The notes under the pieces were generated by a model that had not been told where the DNA came from, did not search any database, and worked only from the letters and a program-made list of their open reading frames with translations. Both the position numbers and the translations under genes were made by a program. Positions 35,635 through 47,063 of a stretch of 64,000 bases of DNA are shown here, one piece after another (position 1 is the first letter of the stretch; each line of letters starts with the position of its first letter). The stretch is from the NCBI GenBank assembly GCA_024180945.1, contig JAKSGN010000005.1, forward strand, positions 2,914,001 through 2,978,000, read 5' to 3'. This DNA is from Macrophomina tecta. Taxonomy: Eukaryota > Ascomycota > Dothideomycetes > Botryosphaeriales > Botryosphaeriaceae.

Positions 35635-38600
35635 ATCTCCGTCACCGCCCGTCGCCAGGTCCAACGCCGCCGCTGCCAAGGCCGCGCAAGAGCTGATCCG
35701 CCCGATACCCATGCCACCCGGCGGAGCTTAGCGTGCCTGACTGACTCTGAGGCCGACAAGCTTCCACCGCCAAGCGCGGGAAGGGCGAGAGAGGCGCATG
35801 TAACGTCGCGACGGGGGGCTGCGAGCCGGGGTCAGCGAAGCCCAGTGATGGGCCAACTGCCGCCAGGACGGCTCAGCAACGACGCCTGCTGGAGCGCCGC
35901 AGCGCCGCATAACGCCGCCACCGAAGCGATCGTGTGCCGACCAAAAAGCGCGGCCGAAGGGGCACAGAACCTCATGAGCAAAGCGCATCGCAGCGCGTGC
36001 GTGATCACCTGCGCACCCGAGGCTGCTTTGCCTCTCAGCTCCGTCTCCAGCCGCTCTGCTTACTGGCTACTCCCGCATCCCGCCTCTCATGCCCTGTCGT
36101 ACCACGCTGCTCGCTCCTCCGCCGAATAGCTGACGCGACAGACCGCTGCTGCTGACAAGCAACAAATGCTGCTAGCGTCTTCTTTCCGCACTTGGTCGTC
36201 TTTTGCCGTCCTGAAGCGTCAGTGCATCCGCTCTTTCCAGACATTTCTTCCGGCAAATGACGACGCAGCCTCGGCCTGCATTTTCCCGAAACAACTCATC
36301 GGCTTTCCCGACTGAGGCACAGATCCGGAATTTTGGCCCAGCAGCTCCAACCCACGCGAAGACAGAGCAAGAAAATTTTGAGTGCCACTCTGGTCGATAT
36401 CCACTCTTCATCTCCCCAGTCTCTCCACTCTCCGGGCGGTGGATGCGTTCAAACCCCATGTCGCTGCCGATTTCCCGGGGCGTGGGCGCGGCAAATGCCT
36501 TGCTTCTTTCCCTCTCTCACTCCCCTGAGCCGCCCACCGGCCGCCGGCAAATGTCCTGCAAGCATTTGGCATCCTGCATGCGCGCGCAAGCGACCGGAAC
36601 ATCCAGGCGACCCCAGAGAACCGCGTCCACAACGTGGAGTAGTCACCAGCATCCACCGCCATTCGTGCTCCGCCTGTGTCGACACTGTGCCTAATCGCGC
36701 CTCCTGCTCCGGCGTGGCTGATGAACCCGTATTTTCGAAATGCCTGACGAAAGGCGAGAGCAGTGTCAGCAGGCCTCGCGACCTTTTCGGCCGCCGCATT
36801 TCTGGGCGGACGGTTGCGGCGCCAGCCCAGCGCCATCGCAGCTCGGCTCGTTTCTGCCTTGGCGCACGCAACAGTCTCTTGAATTGCCGCGCGACCGGGT
36901 GCGGCCGAAAGCCTTCCCTCTTCCCCCCTGCCTCGTGGGAGTTGCCGATAGTCGGGTTGGGTTGGGTCGTGTTGGAATGTGCGCACCGGGGGGACGGGCC
37001 CACCTGCACCTGCTTCCCCGGGCGCGGCTTTTTTTCGCGTCCTCCTCGCGTGCGCCTGCTCGTCGTGCTGCTCTGCCATTCATTCCCCAGGTCTCACATC
37101 ACTCCGCCGTTTCTTCTCCGTGGGGTTCCCAGCTCGGACCATCCCCACCAACCAAACCACCCACCTGGTCACCACCCAACCATCAACTCAACCCAAAAAC
37201 GCAACATCAACAGGGGTTGAGGTGAAAGAAGCAAACTGACTTTCTCGCCGAACCCCAGCATCAGCCATGCCAGCTTCTGGAAGCAACGCTAGAAAAAACT
37301 CACTGTTGCATCGCTCTGCCCCCCCATCTCACGCATGCCAGTCGATCGCTCCGACCATCAGCGACAGACAAGCCTTCCCTGGCCTCGCGTTTCAGCGCTC
37401 GGTCGCAGCCGGCGCCCTCTGTTCTTGCGTTTCTTTTGCGCACCGCCCACCGCGTCGATCCTGTATGCCACCCATCCTCAAGGCTATAGCGCGCAACGGC
37501 CTGTCCGAGATCCGAGAGAACCCGCCTCCAAGGGTCCTCTGCTCTGGTGCTGATGTGGGCCGCCCTTTCCTCTCGCCACAATAGTAGCAATGTGCGGGGT
37601 AGCGGCATTGCGCCAAACCGCAGACCGTCAGCTCTCTGCATCACCATTGCGTGCAGCAGAACGCCGTTTGATCCTCCAGAAAGGTGGCCTGGCCAATGAG
37701 GCGTTGTGGCACCCATGATGCGTCGGTGGCGCTCTCTTATTCAACAAAGGGGAGGAAGCATTTTGCGTTGTCAATAAGAATAGCCAGCAGATGGACTAGT
37801 CCACGCACTGTATCCGATCGCTGCCCAGCCGCACTGCGCATACTGCAAGCTATCTGCGCCAGCTCCTTCAGCATCTGACACGCGGCACAACCCGTCCCGT
37901 GGTACAGAGGCGCAGGTACTGTACAAAAACCACCGATGACACCGAGGCCGCAGTAACACTCCCGAGTCAAGCAGCAGCAGACAAGCCAACGACTCAATCT
38001 CCATCGCGGGAAGGAAGCAGATCACGGGCATAGCGCCAGTCTGCTCGAATCCGGGGTAGCCCAAAAGCGAACCAGGGTACGGTACGCGCGGCATTGCTTG
38101 CGGCACCATTTCTCCCGCTGTGTACCGGGGTATAGCGGGCGCGGGCCTGCGGGGCACATCAGGTACTCGATAAACGATATACCCTTCTCCTGATCCCGTG
38201 CACCCGCTCTCCCGTCACGGCCGGCCCGCCGCCCATCTGAGCTCGGTCTCTTGCTTCCGAGAAGGAAAAAAAAAGAGTCTTGCGTGCGGGAGAGGCCAAT
38301 GCTTATCATCTCCCCATCCCCTTCTCCACATCGGAAAGACGTGCGTTTCTGCCTGCGAGTCAACGGCGCTCCCTGCGGAAACAGACTGCAGGTCAAAGCT
38401 TGGCGACGGGATTGACAGATGCCCGGTGCGGACTGGGTTCTGCTTGGGACTGCAACCGAAAACCAATCGACGGTTTTGCGAGTGACAGACAAATATCCAG
38501 CCACCACCCTTCCCATTACCACGTTTGTTCTCCTCCTCGCGGACTTCCAGCACGTCAACCCTTATCGCCGTCCCTTACCCGAACCTTGTCTCCCCGACCC

Positions 38601-40378
38601 ATCTCTCGGGTTAAGTCGACGCGTCTCTGGCCCGTTGGTGGCGCCCGCCAAGCAGCAACAAAAGGGCCTAAACCAATTTGGTGATCCCAGCCCCGCGTTT
38701 GTGGGGAAGAGGTGGCTTTGTGGAGAAAGTGGGGGAGGATGGAAGAAAAGACATGCCAGACTTTTTTTACCCGCCGTCGCGGTAGGTGGGATGCGCCGCT
38801 CCCGTTGCCCGGCTTTCGCTGACGCGCAGCGATGATCGTCCGGCAGCCGGGACGGGCGCCAATGGTGAAAAGCAAGCCTTTTCATGCCGATGGCTGTTTG
38901 GCAAAGCTTGGCGGCGGCGTGGCTGGATTCGTCGTGGAGACGGACGCACGGCGGCGGCCTCTGAGGCGATCGCTGGGTCTGGCCTGAGCGTGGGATCCAT
39001 CGTGGGGCTTCCATTTTGGCTTGAAGCTTTCGTCTGGATTATTATTCAATATAGGGTATACCAGCCGTTCAAGGTTGCCTTCTTCTCCTGCTCAAGGGCT
39101 TTGGATGTCATTTACTTAGTCGAGGTGGTTGGCCATGCGACTGCTACACTTCTGTGGAAACGAATTTTCCAAATTGGCTGTAGCAGACCCGGATTCAGAA
39201 TGGTAGGGCATGTCCTTTGCAGAGATTCCCAAGAGAGACCGTGCCTAGCAACCAGTTCCCCGCTCTTCCTCCCCTCATGTCCGACGACCGTCCGTTCATG
39301 GTGTCCACCATTCTTTTCCACCTTTCGCTCCCTCAGTTGCGGTATTTAACCGCCAGCCCATCTCCACCCTGTTCTCTTTCGTTTATGTCAGGATTCAACT
39401 TGCCAGTCGCGCGAGCAGACTGTTCTTTCGAGGCAAGACCAAAATCAAGAGCACCCTTCTCTTCTCATCTTGTCGCACCCAGGCATATCTGAGCTCCAGG
39501 ATCCCGGGATTCCTCTAAAATGCATATCTCAGTCCGCTAAAAGAGGCTTACTGAGAAAAGTGGTTCCATATTCCCTTACCATAAATGAATCCGCAGAGTG
39601 TCGCCTGGATATGTTTTACATATGGCCCATCTTCCGAAACGCAACAGCGACTCTCGTAGCTGTTCTTCAACCTGGATAACTGGGACGACTGGCTATCCAA
39701 GCGGAGTGTCCTCATTGCCTGCCGGCGGCGAGAACCTTGCACATTCCGAGAAGGGTCACGGGTTGGGGTCTCTCTCCAGACACTCTCAATTATCGTGGGA
39801 CGGAAGCACAAACGTTGAAAAATGAGCTTCTCGGCATTGCCAGAAAGGTGGGACTATGGCGTCCGGAATGGCCAAAAGCAGGAGGGGACAAGTCTCGACG
39901 GATACTTCGGTCGCATGGGTCGTGTAGTCGCGGCCAGGAGCGTGTCACCGCTACACTCGCGGAAGGAATCAGACGCTTCGTGAGCTGAACGGGCCCTTTC
40001 GATCATGTGTCAGAGGGTGCGATCCTTCGCTGCTTTACCCGCTTCCGCAGCGAATGGAAATTTTCATGTCAGTCGACATCACGAGAGAGCGCGCGCTACA
40101 ACCGCGCCTCACAAGCGGCTCGTCCGGAGCAGAGGCTTTGTCCGTCATGTCCTTGGATCCAGCTCGGGCAAAAGACGGGGGGTCGAGAATGGTCCTCCGG
40201 AGGTGGGATGTGGTCGGAGGAGGTGGAAAGATGAGGTTGAGGAGCAGGCGGAAGACTTCGTTGTTGCTGGTGGAGATCTGGCGTGAGCTCCCGGGGCCTC
40301 CGCGCGCGCGGACCGTTGACGTCATGCCGCAGCCTGCCGTCCAAAAATTATTCTACCGACAACCGCAATTTGCGCCGG

Positions 40379-40454
40379 TATTCAAAGCACCCATCTGGAT
40401 GTTATCGAACAGAAAAGGTGATGGCATTCGCATCTGGGTGAATGCTTCAACTCC
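40379..40454. repeat. 76-bp palindromic MITE-like repeat, degenerate copy 3
   Basis: The right end GTGAATGCTTCAACTCC matches the termini of copies 1 and 2. The left end TATTCAAAGCACCCATCTGG is a weaker inverted match. Length agrees with the other two copies (74-77 bp). It lies 3' of the SDR gene. Confidence 0.5.
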
Positions 40455-40689
40455 ATCTGGCACAGGCATACTTGACACTTGCTTTCTATACCACACCAAA
40501 AAATCTCTGGAGCTTCAGAGCAACAGAAACGGTGGCCGATTAGGCCCCCGATCTTATTTCATGGAGTTTCTAAGCTAGCTTCGAGTGTTATTGCTTTCTT
40601 CAAGGATAATGATCGAATCCTGAAGCAGACCATTCATTCGTTCCTACCAGCAATACCACATTCAGTCTTGAGAGGGATGTGGGGCATTT

Positions 40690-41819
40690 CTACTGGAAGA
40701 TCTTCATCCATGGCCCCTCCATTATGCTCTCCGAGTCCAAGTCATAATATCCCCTCGGCGCCTGCTCAACCAAACCCTTGGCCACGACGCAAAGCGCACG
40801 CCCGTTGATCTCCCGATCGCTCACGATGCGCAGCAAGCATTGGCCCGCGTCCTCTCCCCTTGCTAATTCGATACCGTTCGCATCGAGGAGCTCTAGAAGT
40901 CGATTCTCGACCAGCGCCGTCCTGAGAAACCTGGATGCGCGGCAAATGCCGCCAAGTCAGCTGCCACGTAAAGCCGACAGGCACGAGAAGGGGGCCACGC
41001 ACGACGGACAGATCGAATTCACCCTCGTCCCATGATCCGTCACAACTCGCCTGAGCGTCCGCATCAAGCCCCGCACCGCCCACTTCGACGCCCCGTACTG
41101 GCAGAACGTCGAGCTGTCCAGATACGCCGCAATCGAGCCCTGGAGGACCAAGCTCGTCTCCGGGAGCTGTTGATTCCCCGAGGCGACCGCGGCGGCGTGC
41201 TGGCGGCGGAAGTGGTGGAGGGCGAGCTTCGTCGTGTAGAGCACGCCTCGGAAATTGACTTCGATCATGTCAAGGGATGGCTCGGAAGGGTCCTCTTGGT
41301 CCGCATGCTCGGTGGCGAAGACTTCGTCTGGTGCGGTGATGCCGGCGTTGGCGACGACGATGTGGATGAGGTTTGTGGGTGACGAGGCGCGGGCGGCGCG
41401 GAAGAGGGAGACTTGATCGTCCCAACTGGTGACGTCGCATTTCGAGAAGTGCAGCTGGCTGGGGTGACGTTGGGTTTGAGCGTTGACATACTGGTCGGAA
41501 GTGCTTACTCTAGAAATTCGGACACCAGTCTTTCCACTCGTTCGACGTCGATGTCGCCGATAACGACATGCGCACTATTTTGATGAGCTACCGGTCAGCT
41601 TGCAAGAAAGTGGTGACCTTGGATTCTTGGGGATTTTACCCTGCGTTTAAAAGCGCCCTCACATAGGCCTCTCCGATACCCTGCGCTCCTGTTCAGCTAG
41701 TCAGCTCCGCCGTTGGTGCAGCCAGTATCCCCACTCATACCACCGGTGACTATTGCAGTCTTTCCGCGAACGGTGCTAGTGTCGAAATCCACACAGCAAT
41801 TCACAGGTTGTGAAGCCAT
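40690..41819 (-). CDS. Short-chain dehydrogenase/reductase, five exons
   Basis: NAD(P)-dependent oxidoreductase with a Rossmann fold. No single frame covers it and it first looks like a broken gene, but five exons join in frame: 41741-41819, 41640-41688, 41509-41574, 41003-41458 and 40690-40930, giving 296 aa (introns 52, 65, 50 and 72 nt). The junctions restore TAIVTGGAQGIGEAYVRAL (cofactor-binding TGxxxGIG), GAHVVIGDID, the HFSKCDVTSW adenine-site Asp region, VVANAG, the catalytic Ser (QGSIAAY) and YGASK with Tyr and Lys. The C-terminus resembles fungal SDRs related to 15-hydroxyprostaglandin dehydrogenase. Substrate unknown. The neighbour on the right is an unrelated membrane protein on the same strand. 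Confidence 0.88.
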
Positions 41820-42081
41820 GGTCTTAGCCTCAACGGAGCGTCTGAGGTTCCGATACTCTCCGATATTCGCAACGAAACTGAACTGTGCTTGGTTCTTCCC
41901 ACGGCCTTTTGTACTCATGCCCTCAGGGTTTGAACTCCTTTCCCCGCACGGAACCGCCAAGATCACGTACCCGGAGCCAAGGAGAGGCGGCCCTGTGCTT
42001 ACTGATGCTATGCCTGTTTTGCACATCTAGCCTCGGAACGCACGATAATCGACTCCCCAAAATTCCTAAGATTGTTTCACA

Positions 42082-43225
42082 TTACGTAGGTCCTTCCGGA
42101 TGATACGCCTTGTAGACTTGCAGGGCCCCCTCGACTGATTGGACGACACCAAAGACCACTGTTAGAAGAAGTACGGCCATGGCTACCCAGAAAGTGTACC
42201 ATTGAGGACCCTTCCGCCTGTCGTACCACCACTGGGATATCGTGCTTGGTTCTGCTTTGTCGAACACTTGCTTCAGGATCACCAGCCGGTCCTTCCAGAA
42301 ATGAAAGTTGTCGATCTGCCGGTCATCGGCCCGGAGCCGCGCGCATTTGATGGCCATTTTGTCGAGAGTTTGCGTAGCCTGATGCCTTCGGAACCACTTC
42401 TTTGTCTTCTTTTCTGACGAAGGGAGGAGAAGCGCAAGCGTCCGCAGGGTCTCCGCACAGAATCCGGGCGGGAATACACCGCTGCGTGCAGTTTTAGTTT
42501 GCCTACCCGTTCCAAGGCCGGCGGACATATGCTCACCTGCGGCTATGCTCGAGGAACGTAGCGTGATGGAAGATGAGTACCTTTGTGTCATCGTCTCTCA
42601 GTGCTAAGTGATCAGTTAAGTTGTTGGTCCATTCGATCTGGATCCCGGCGAGACGTTCCAGATTACGAGCAGTGAAGATCTTCTGAAGTCTGACATGACC
42701 CACATCTCTTCTACCAGGAGTGAAGTGGTCGCGCACGAACTCCTGCAATGAGGCGGTCTCCCAAAGCAAGGGTTTCTGGGCTGAGAAAGAACATTTCGGG
42801 CGTCCGATCTCCATCATCGTGAGGACGCGTGCAGCCCAGTCAACTGAGTTGTTGATAATTTGGTCACGGTCCTTCACGTCGCCTATATAGGATCCGGCTT
42901 CCACCTTTTCCTGGAAATAATCGACGACGCTATCCCGATCGTGGGCTTTCGTCGCGAGGTGTTGTGCTACCGTGATAAGATCCTTATGAGTGGTGATTTC
43001 GGGCCAAGTCTCATCGACTGGAATTGCATAAGTGCTTTGTTCGACGGAGAAGATGTCGCACTGTTGAGAATAGTACTCGAAATACGGATCCGTATTGATG
43101 GCGCCCGATTGGATCTCCCGTGAGGGAAGATTTGGCCCCCACAGCAGACTAAGTAGCGCGGACTTGGCTTCGGGAGAAACAGGCAGCGCCGTTACTGGAC
43201 TCTTCAAGATGGCTTGCTCGGTCAT
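42082..43225 (-). CDS. Conserved fungal protein of unknown function, C-terminal membrane anchor
   Basis: Two exons, 42537-43225 and 42082-42481 (55-nt intron, GTGAGC...CGCAG), give 362 aa. The soluble N-terminal part (about 1-320) is helical-looking, contains a segment (GRRDVGHVRLQKIFTARNLERL) and no motif I can assign. The C-terminus has a single hydrophobic helix (TFWVAMAVLLLTVVFGVVQSV) followed by EGALQVYKAYHP. This WxxYRRKGPQWYTFWVA...SVEGALQVYKAY ending is a pattern I associate with a large group of uncharacterised filamentous-fungal proteins. Tail anchoring in a membrane is likely. It shares a 405-bp divergent promoter with the peptidase-PNGase fusion gene. Confidence 0.85.
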
Positions 43226-43630
43226 CGTAGTGATCTTCCGTGATTGTCAAATGGAAAGGTGTGATGGGCCGGCAAGGCGGAGAGGGAGCGATAAGCACTG
43301 TTCTTAATCTCTTCCTTTATGGACTCCGCCCCGTTTCGCAAGGTATTCGTTGACGTGGTCCAGCTCAGCCGCACGAGGGGTCATGCAGCCACATGCAGCA
43401 CAGCTTCTCTTGACTACGTCCGCAGATGCTCCCACCGTCAGCCTTGCCCCCGATTCTGGTAGATTTATCCACCACCAGGGCCGCACCGCACACATACCAG
43501 ACCTCTTCCCGCATCACCCTCCTTGCACCAACGCGAGCAGGAGCCAATACAGCAGTCCATAGCATCAGCATTACCATCACGGCCTCCAACTCCGGCATGC
43601 TTCCCAGCCCACGCTCCCACTGATCCAACC
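43226..43630. promoter_or_regulatory. Divergent promoter of the tail-anchored protein and the PNGase fusion gene
   Basis: These 405 bases separate the two start codons. C-rich pyrimidine tracts occur on the plus strand near 43500-43520. No TATA box is obvious. Confidence 0.4.
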
Positions 43631-46309
43631 ATGACCACCACACCCAGCCGGCGCCTCACGCGCCTCCTGGACCTCAAATCCGAGCTTCGCCACCCCTCCC
43701 ACCACGATCACGCGTTCGCCAACCCAGAAGAATCAATCGGGACTTTCTACCGCGCGCTCACCAAGCACCAGCAATGCTGGGAGGCGCGCGGGCGGGCGCG
43801 GCGCCTCTTCCTGCAACTGCTCCAGCAGATCAAGGACCACCTTGAGACGAACGGCGACGCGGTGCGCGCGCCCGTCTCGTGGTCGCTCTACATGGTCGGC
43901 CGCTGCGAACGCTCCGCCCGCCCAACCGTCTTCTTCTGCGGCCCAGACGCCGCGGCGCGCAAGCGCGTCCGGCGCGACATCGTCGACAGCGGCATCCTCG
44001 CACAGTATCCCGGATTCGTGACCGCGGACAGCGCGCGCCCGCCGCAGTTTGACGAGGTGAGGCGTGTTGCTTCGGGCGAGGAGGCATCGCCGGCTGGGGT
44101 GCTGGGAGCATCGCCGACATGTGGGAATCCGATGGGCGCGGCGGTGAGGGTGAGGAGGGTGGGAAGAGGCGGCGAGGTGGCGCTGGCGACGGCCACGGTT
44201 GGTGCGGTGTACCGGCTTGGGGAGGAGCTGTTCTTCGCTACGGCGGCGCATGCGTTCGTGGAGCAGGACGCGGGCGGCAAGGTCGAGAGCCATGGGGACT
44301 TCGAGTTCGATGGCGACTTTGACGACGAAGAGGACAGCGAGTCTGAGCCAGATTTTATCTCTGAGCCTGGAGTAGATGGGGATGAGGAAGAGAACTCTGA
44401 CCATGTCCAAGCAGCTTCTGCCAATGACCTGGACCTCCAAATACTGACCGCTACTGCTGAACCGCGGGGGCCGATATCTTCGGACGCTGTGCTTGCCTTC
44501 CAAGAAGAAGACATTGTCGTGTCCTCTATAGATGGCCCACACCCGGGCCTTGACTACTGCCTCATACGGTTGAAGCAAGACGATCCGAGGATATTCGGAG
44601 ACATGCCTGCTCTGAACGGGGCATGCAACATCCACACCATCCATCCATCCTGCGTAGCAAGTGCTCCTCACGACGGAACGGTGATCGCCTACACTGGCTC
44701 AAAGAAAGCTTTTTCCGGGACCATGTCCGGGACTCCTTCCTTCCTCACCCTCCCCGGGGGCCAAATATCACAAGAGCTCTGGACCGTTCAGCTCGATGGT
44801 GCCCTCGCGGATGGGGATTGCGGAAGTGTCATTATCGACGACATAACCGGAGAGATTGGAGGCCACATCATCGCGGGAAGTCCAGCAACGGGCACCGCAT
44901 TCATCGTCCCAGCTCACCTGGTCTTCGACGATCTGAGAACGAGGCTCGGCAGAGAGACAGCCCTCGCGCAACGATTTGAAAAGTGCCAAGCCGAGACCTC
45001 GTCTGGGCCAATGGATGCGAGGAGGGCGAAGATGCTGACCACAAGGTTTCACAAGATCCTGAGCGCCAGGAGGATAGAGAAGCTGCGCAACCGGCGCCGC
45101 AGCAATCTTCAAGCGTCCCGCGACGACGATGGCGGGCCTCATACCTCCAGCCCTCCCCCATCTTACGCGGCAGCAGATCGAGGCATCCCGCTTGTACCCA
45201 CACAGCCGTGGGATGCGCGGAGCATCCGCTTCAGAAAAATGCTCGTCTCACTCTCCAGCGTACCGACCAGCTGGGAGAACCCTGGCCTGCTCGACGAGGC
45301 CCTGACCTTGGCGCCCCTCGATCAACTCTACGCGGAAGCAGAAGAGGAGTCGCAGGTCTTCCTCGCCGAAGCGCAGAGCCTCGGGACGGGCAAGAAGCCC
45401 GCCTGGGGCTTCCAAGACTGCCTCATCCGCGCCGTCATGCGGTGGTTCAAGCGCTCGTTCTTCAGCTGGGTCAACAATCCGGTATGCGTGCGGTGTGGCA
45501 GTCCGACGCTCGCGGTCGGGATGACGGCCCCGCTGCCGGACGAGGCGGCCCGCGGAGCGACGCAAGTCGAGCTGTACAGGTGCTGCCACGACGCTTGCGG
45601 GAGTTACGAGCGGTTCCCGCGGTACAACGACGCGTTCGTGCTGGTGCAGACGAGGCGGGGCCGCTGTGGCGAGTGGACCAACTGCTTCTCGATGCTGTGT
45701 CGAGCGTTCGGCTCGAGGGTCAGATGGGTCTGGAGCTCTGAGGACCATGTTTGGACCGAGGTTTATTCTACTCATTGCGAGAGATGGGTCCATGTTGATG
45801 CTTGCGAGGAGGCATGGGACGAGCCGAGGATTTATACTGAAAGTATGCATTGACCGTGCTCCTCCCATAAGCTCTTGTGAAAGCTCAGAACTGACGGATG
45901 TCTAGGATGGGGCAAGAAATTGGCCTACTGCATCGCATTTTCCACTGATGGAGCAGCCGACGTGACTAGGCGCTACGTTCGGAGCGCGGGATTTGCCCTC
46001 GAGCGCACCCGAGCATTCGAGTCCGACCTTTTGCACATCATCAACGAAATACGCTCCATGAGAAGGAAAAGTCTGCCTTTGGTAGACAAGTTCCGCTTGG
46101 AAAAGGAAGACGCAGGAGAGGATAGAGAGCTGCAGCGCTATGTTGCGCTGCAGATAGCGCATGAGTTTTGCAAGATTGACGTAACCAACCCGTCGTTCCA
46201 CTCAAGTAAACCTTTATCAACCGACTCGGTAAAGACCCGGGAAGGTAGGGTGAGTGGAAATGCTGAGTGGGTACGTGCAAGAGGAGAACGTCCCTTTGAA
46301 GGGATTTGA
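43631..46309 (+). CDS. Fusion: trypsin/3C-like peptidase-type region plus peptide:N-glycanase (PNG1)
   Basis: Exons 43631-45842 and 45906-46309 (63-nt intron, GTATGC...TCTAG) encode 871 aa. Residues 1-460 match a region common in fungal multidomain proteins: an N-terminal helical part with WSLYMVGRCERSARPTVFF, then a chymotrypsin-fold pattern with H207 (ATAAHAF), D308 (LDYCLIRL) and C397 in GDCGS, where Ser is usual but Cys is 3C-like. It ends GHIIAGSPATGTAFIVPAHLVFDDL. Residues 461-871 are a full peptide:N-glycanase, the cytoplasmic enzyme removing N-glycans from misfolded glycoproteins: ENPGLLDEAL, zinc pairs (CVRC, CCHDAC), and transglutaminase triad C679 (GRCGEWTNCF), H706 (EDHVWTEVY), D723 (HVDACEEAWD). 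The two parts share one frame without a stop. M461 could alternatively start a separate PNG1. Both halves are confidently recognised; a single polypeptide is likely but unproven. Confidence 0.85.
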
Positions 46310-47063
46310 TGAACTCGAGTTGCGGTTCTGTTTACCTTTCGGCTGGTCATGTAATGCCAATAGTGCTGGCAGCCAGCATGGAAATAGCCACTTCAATTCG
46401 GAAGAGCTTGAGAGAAGCCAATGTTTTGACGCACCATTGTGCGGACTACTTTGGAATTATTTGCAATGTGGATTTTTCGTGGGCAGTGGAGCATGTGTGC
46501 TCTTACTTACTGTTGTGACACTTTTGATGTTCACCTAAAGAGACAATATTACAGAAGCGGTGCTGGGAGGTCTACAAACCCGAATAGCTACCATGGCAAT
46601 ATCTTGGCTGACACGGGAGAAAAGCTTGGGCATGCCGCTTAACAATCATGCAAAGAATAAGGTGCTCTTTTTTTTAAACTGGATGAAACATAGCGATGTA
46701 TTGTTCGAAAGTGTAATGACTACACTCAGTCCATTGAGACGCTTGTCACGTGATCCATAATACTATCCACTGTAGGCTGGCTCACTCCTTCCAATGATAC
46801 AAGGCCTACATGTTATGAACAGAATAGCGGCCTGTAACAGGCTACACCTTATCTGACCACGCTTCCGACCGGGTGATGCAGACTAACGCCTAAAAATCTC
46901 CCTTCATACCACAGATCCGAGCATGCACCTAGCACTCCATAACACCGTTGCTTACTTGGAGTGTCGTACTTTTCCTCCAGTAAAACATACCCACACACAA
47001 GAACCAGAACGAGTCTGGTAGTTTTGCAAACGACAGAATTTCTCGCGCCGTAACGTGAACACT
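46310..47063. other. Convergent intergenic region, A+T-rich
   Basis: Between the 3' ends of the PNGase fusion and the Zn2Cys6 gene. Lower G+C than flanks. No gene or RNA recognised. Confidence 0.4.

Larger units (their letters stand above)
34956..40689. other. 5.7-kb region without a recognisable gene
   Basis: Upstream of the sugar transporter and downstream of the SDR gene. G+C-rich pyrimidine and purine tracts, a (CT)n microsatellite at 35608-35634 and a palindromic repeat at 40379-40454 are visible. Many overlapping open frames of 60-300 codons occur on both strands from 35.0 to 39.0 kb. None has domain-like composition, credible intron structure or a recognised motif, so they were left out. 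A long regulated promoter, a non-coding transcript or an unrecognised lineage-specific gene are all possible. Confidence 0.4.

Noticed and set aside
34605..35696. Overlapping 300-codon frames on both strands at the sugar transporter 5' end
   Set aside because: They merge the transporter's first exon and intron with G+C-rich upstream sequence. No protein-like motifs occur outside the transporter exons.
40957..41268. Apparent SDR fragment or pseudogene
   Set aside because: Four short introns join it in frame to upstream and downstream exons with all SDR motifs, giving an intact 296-aa gene.
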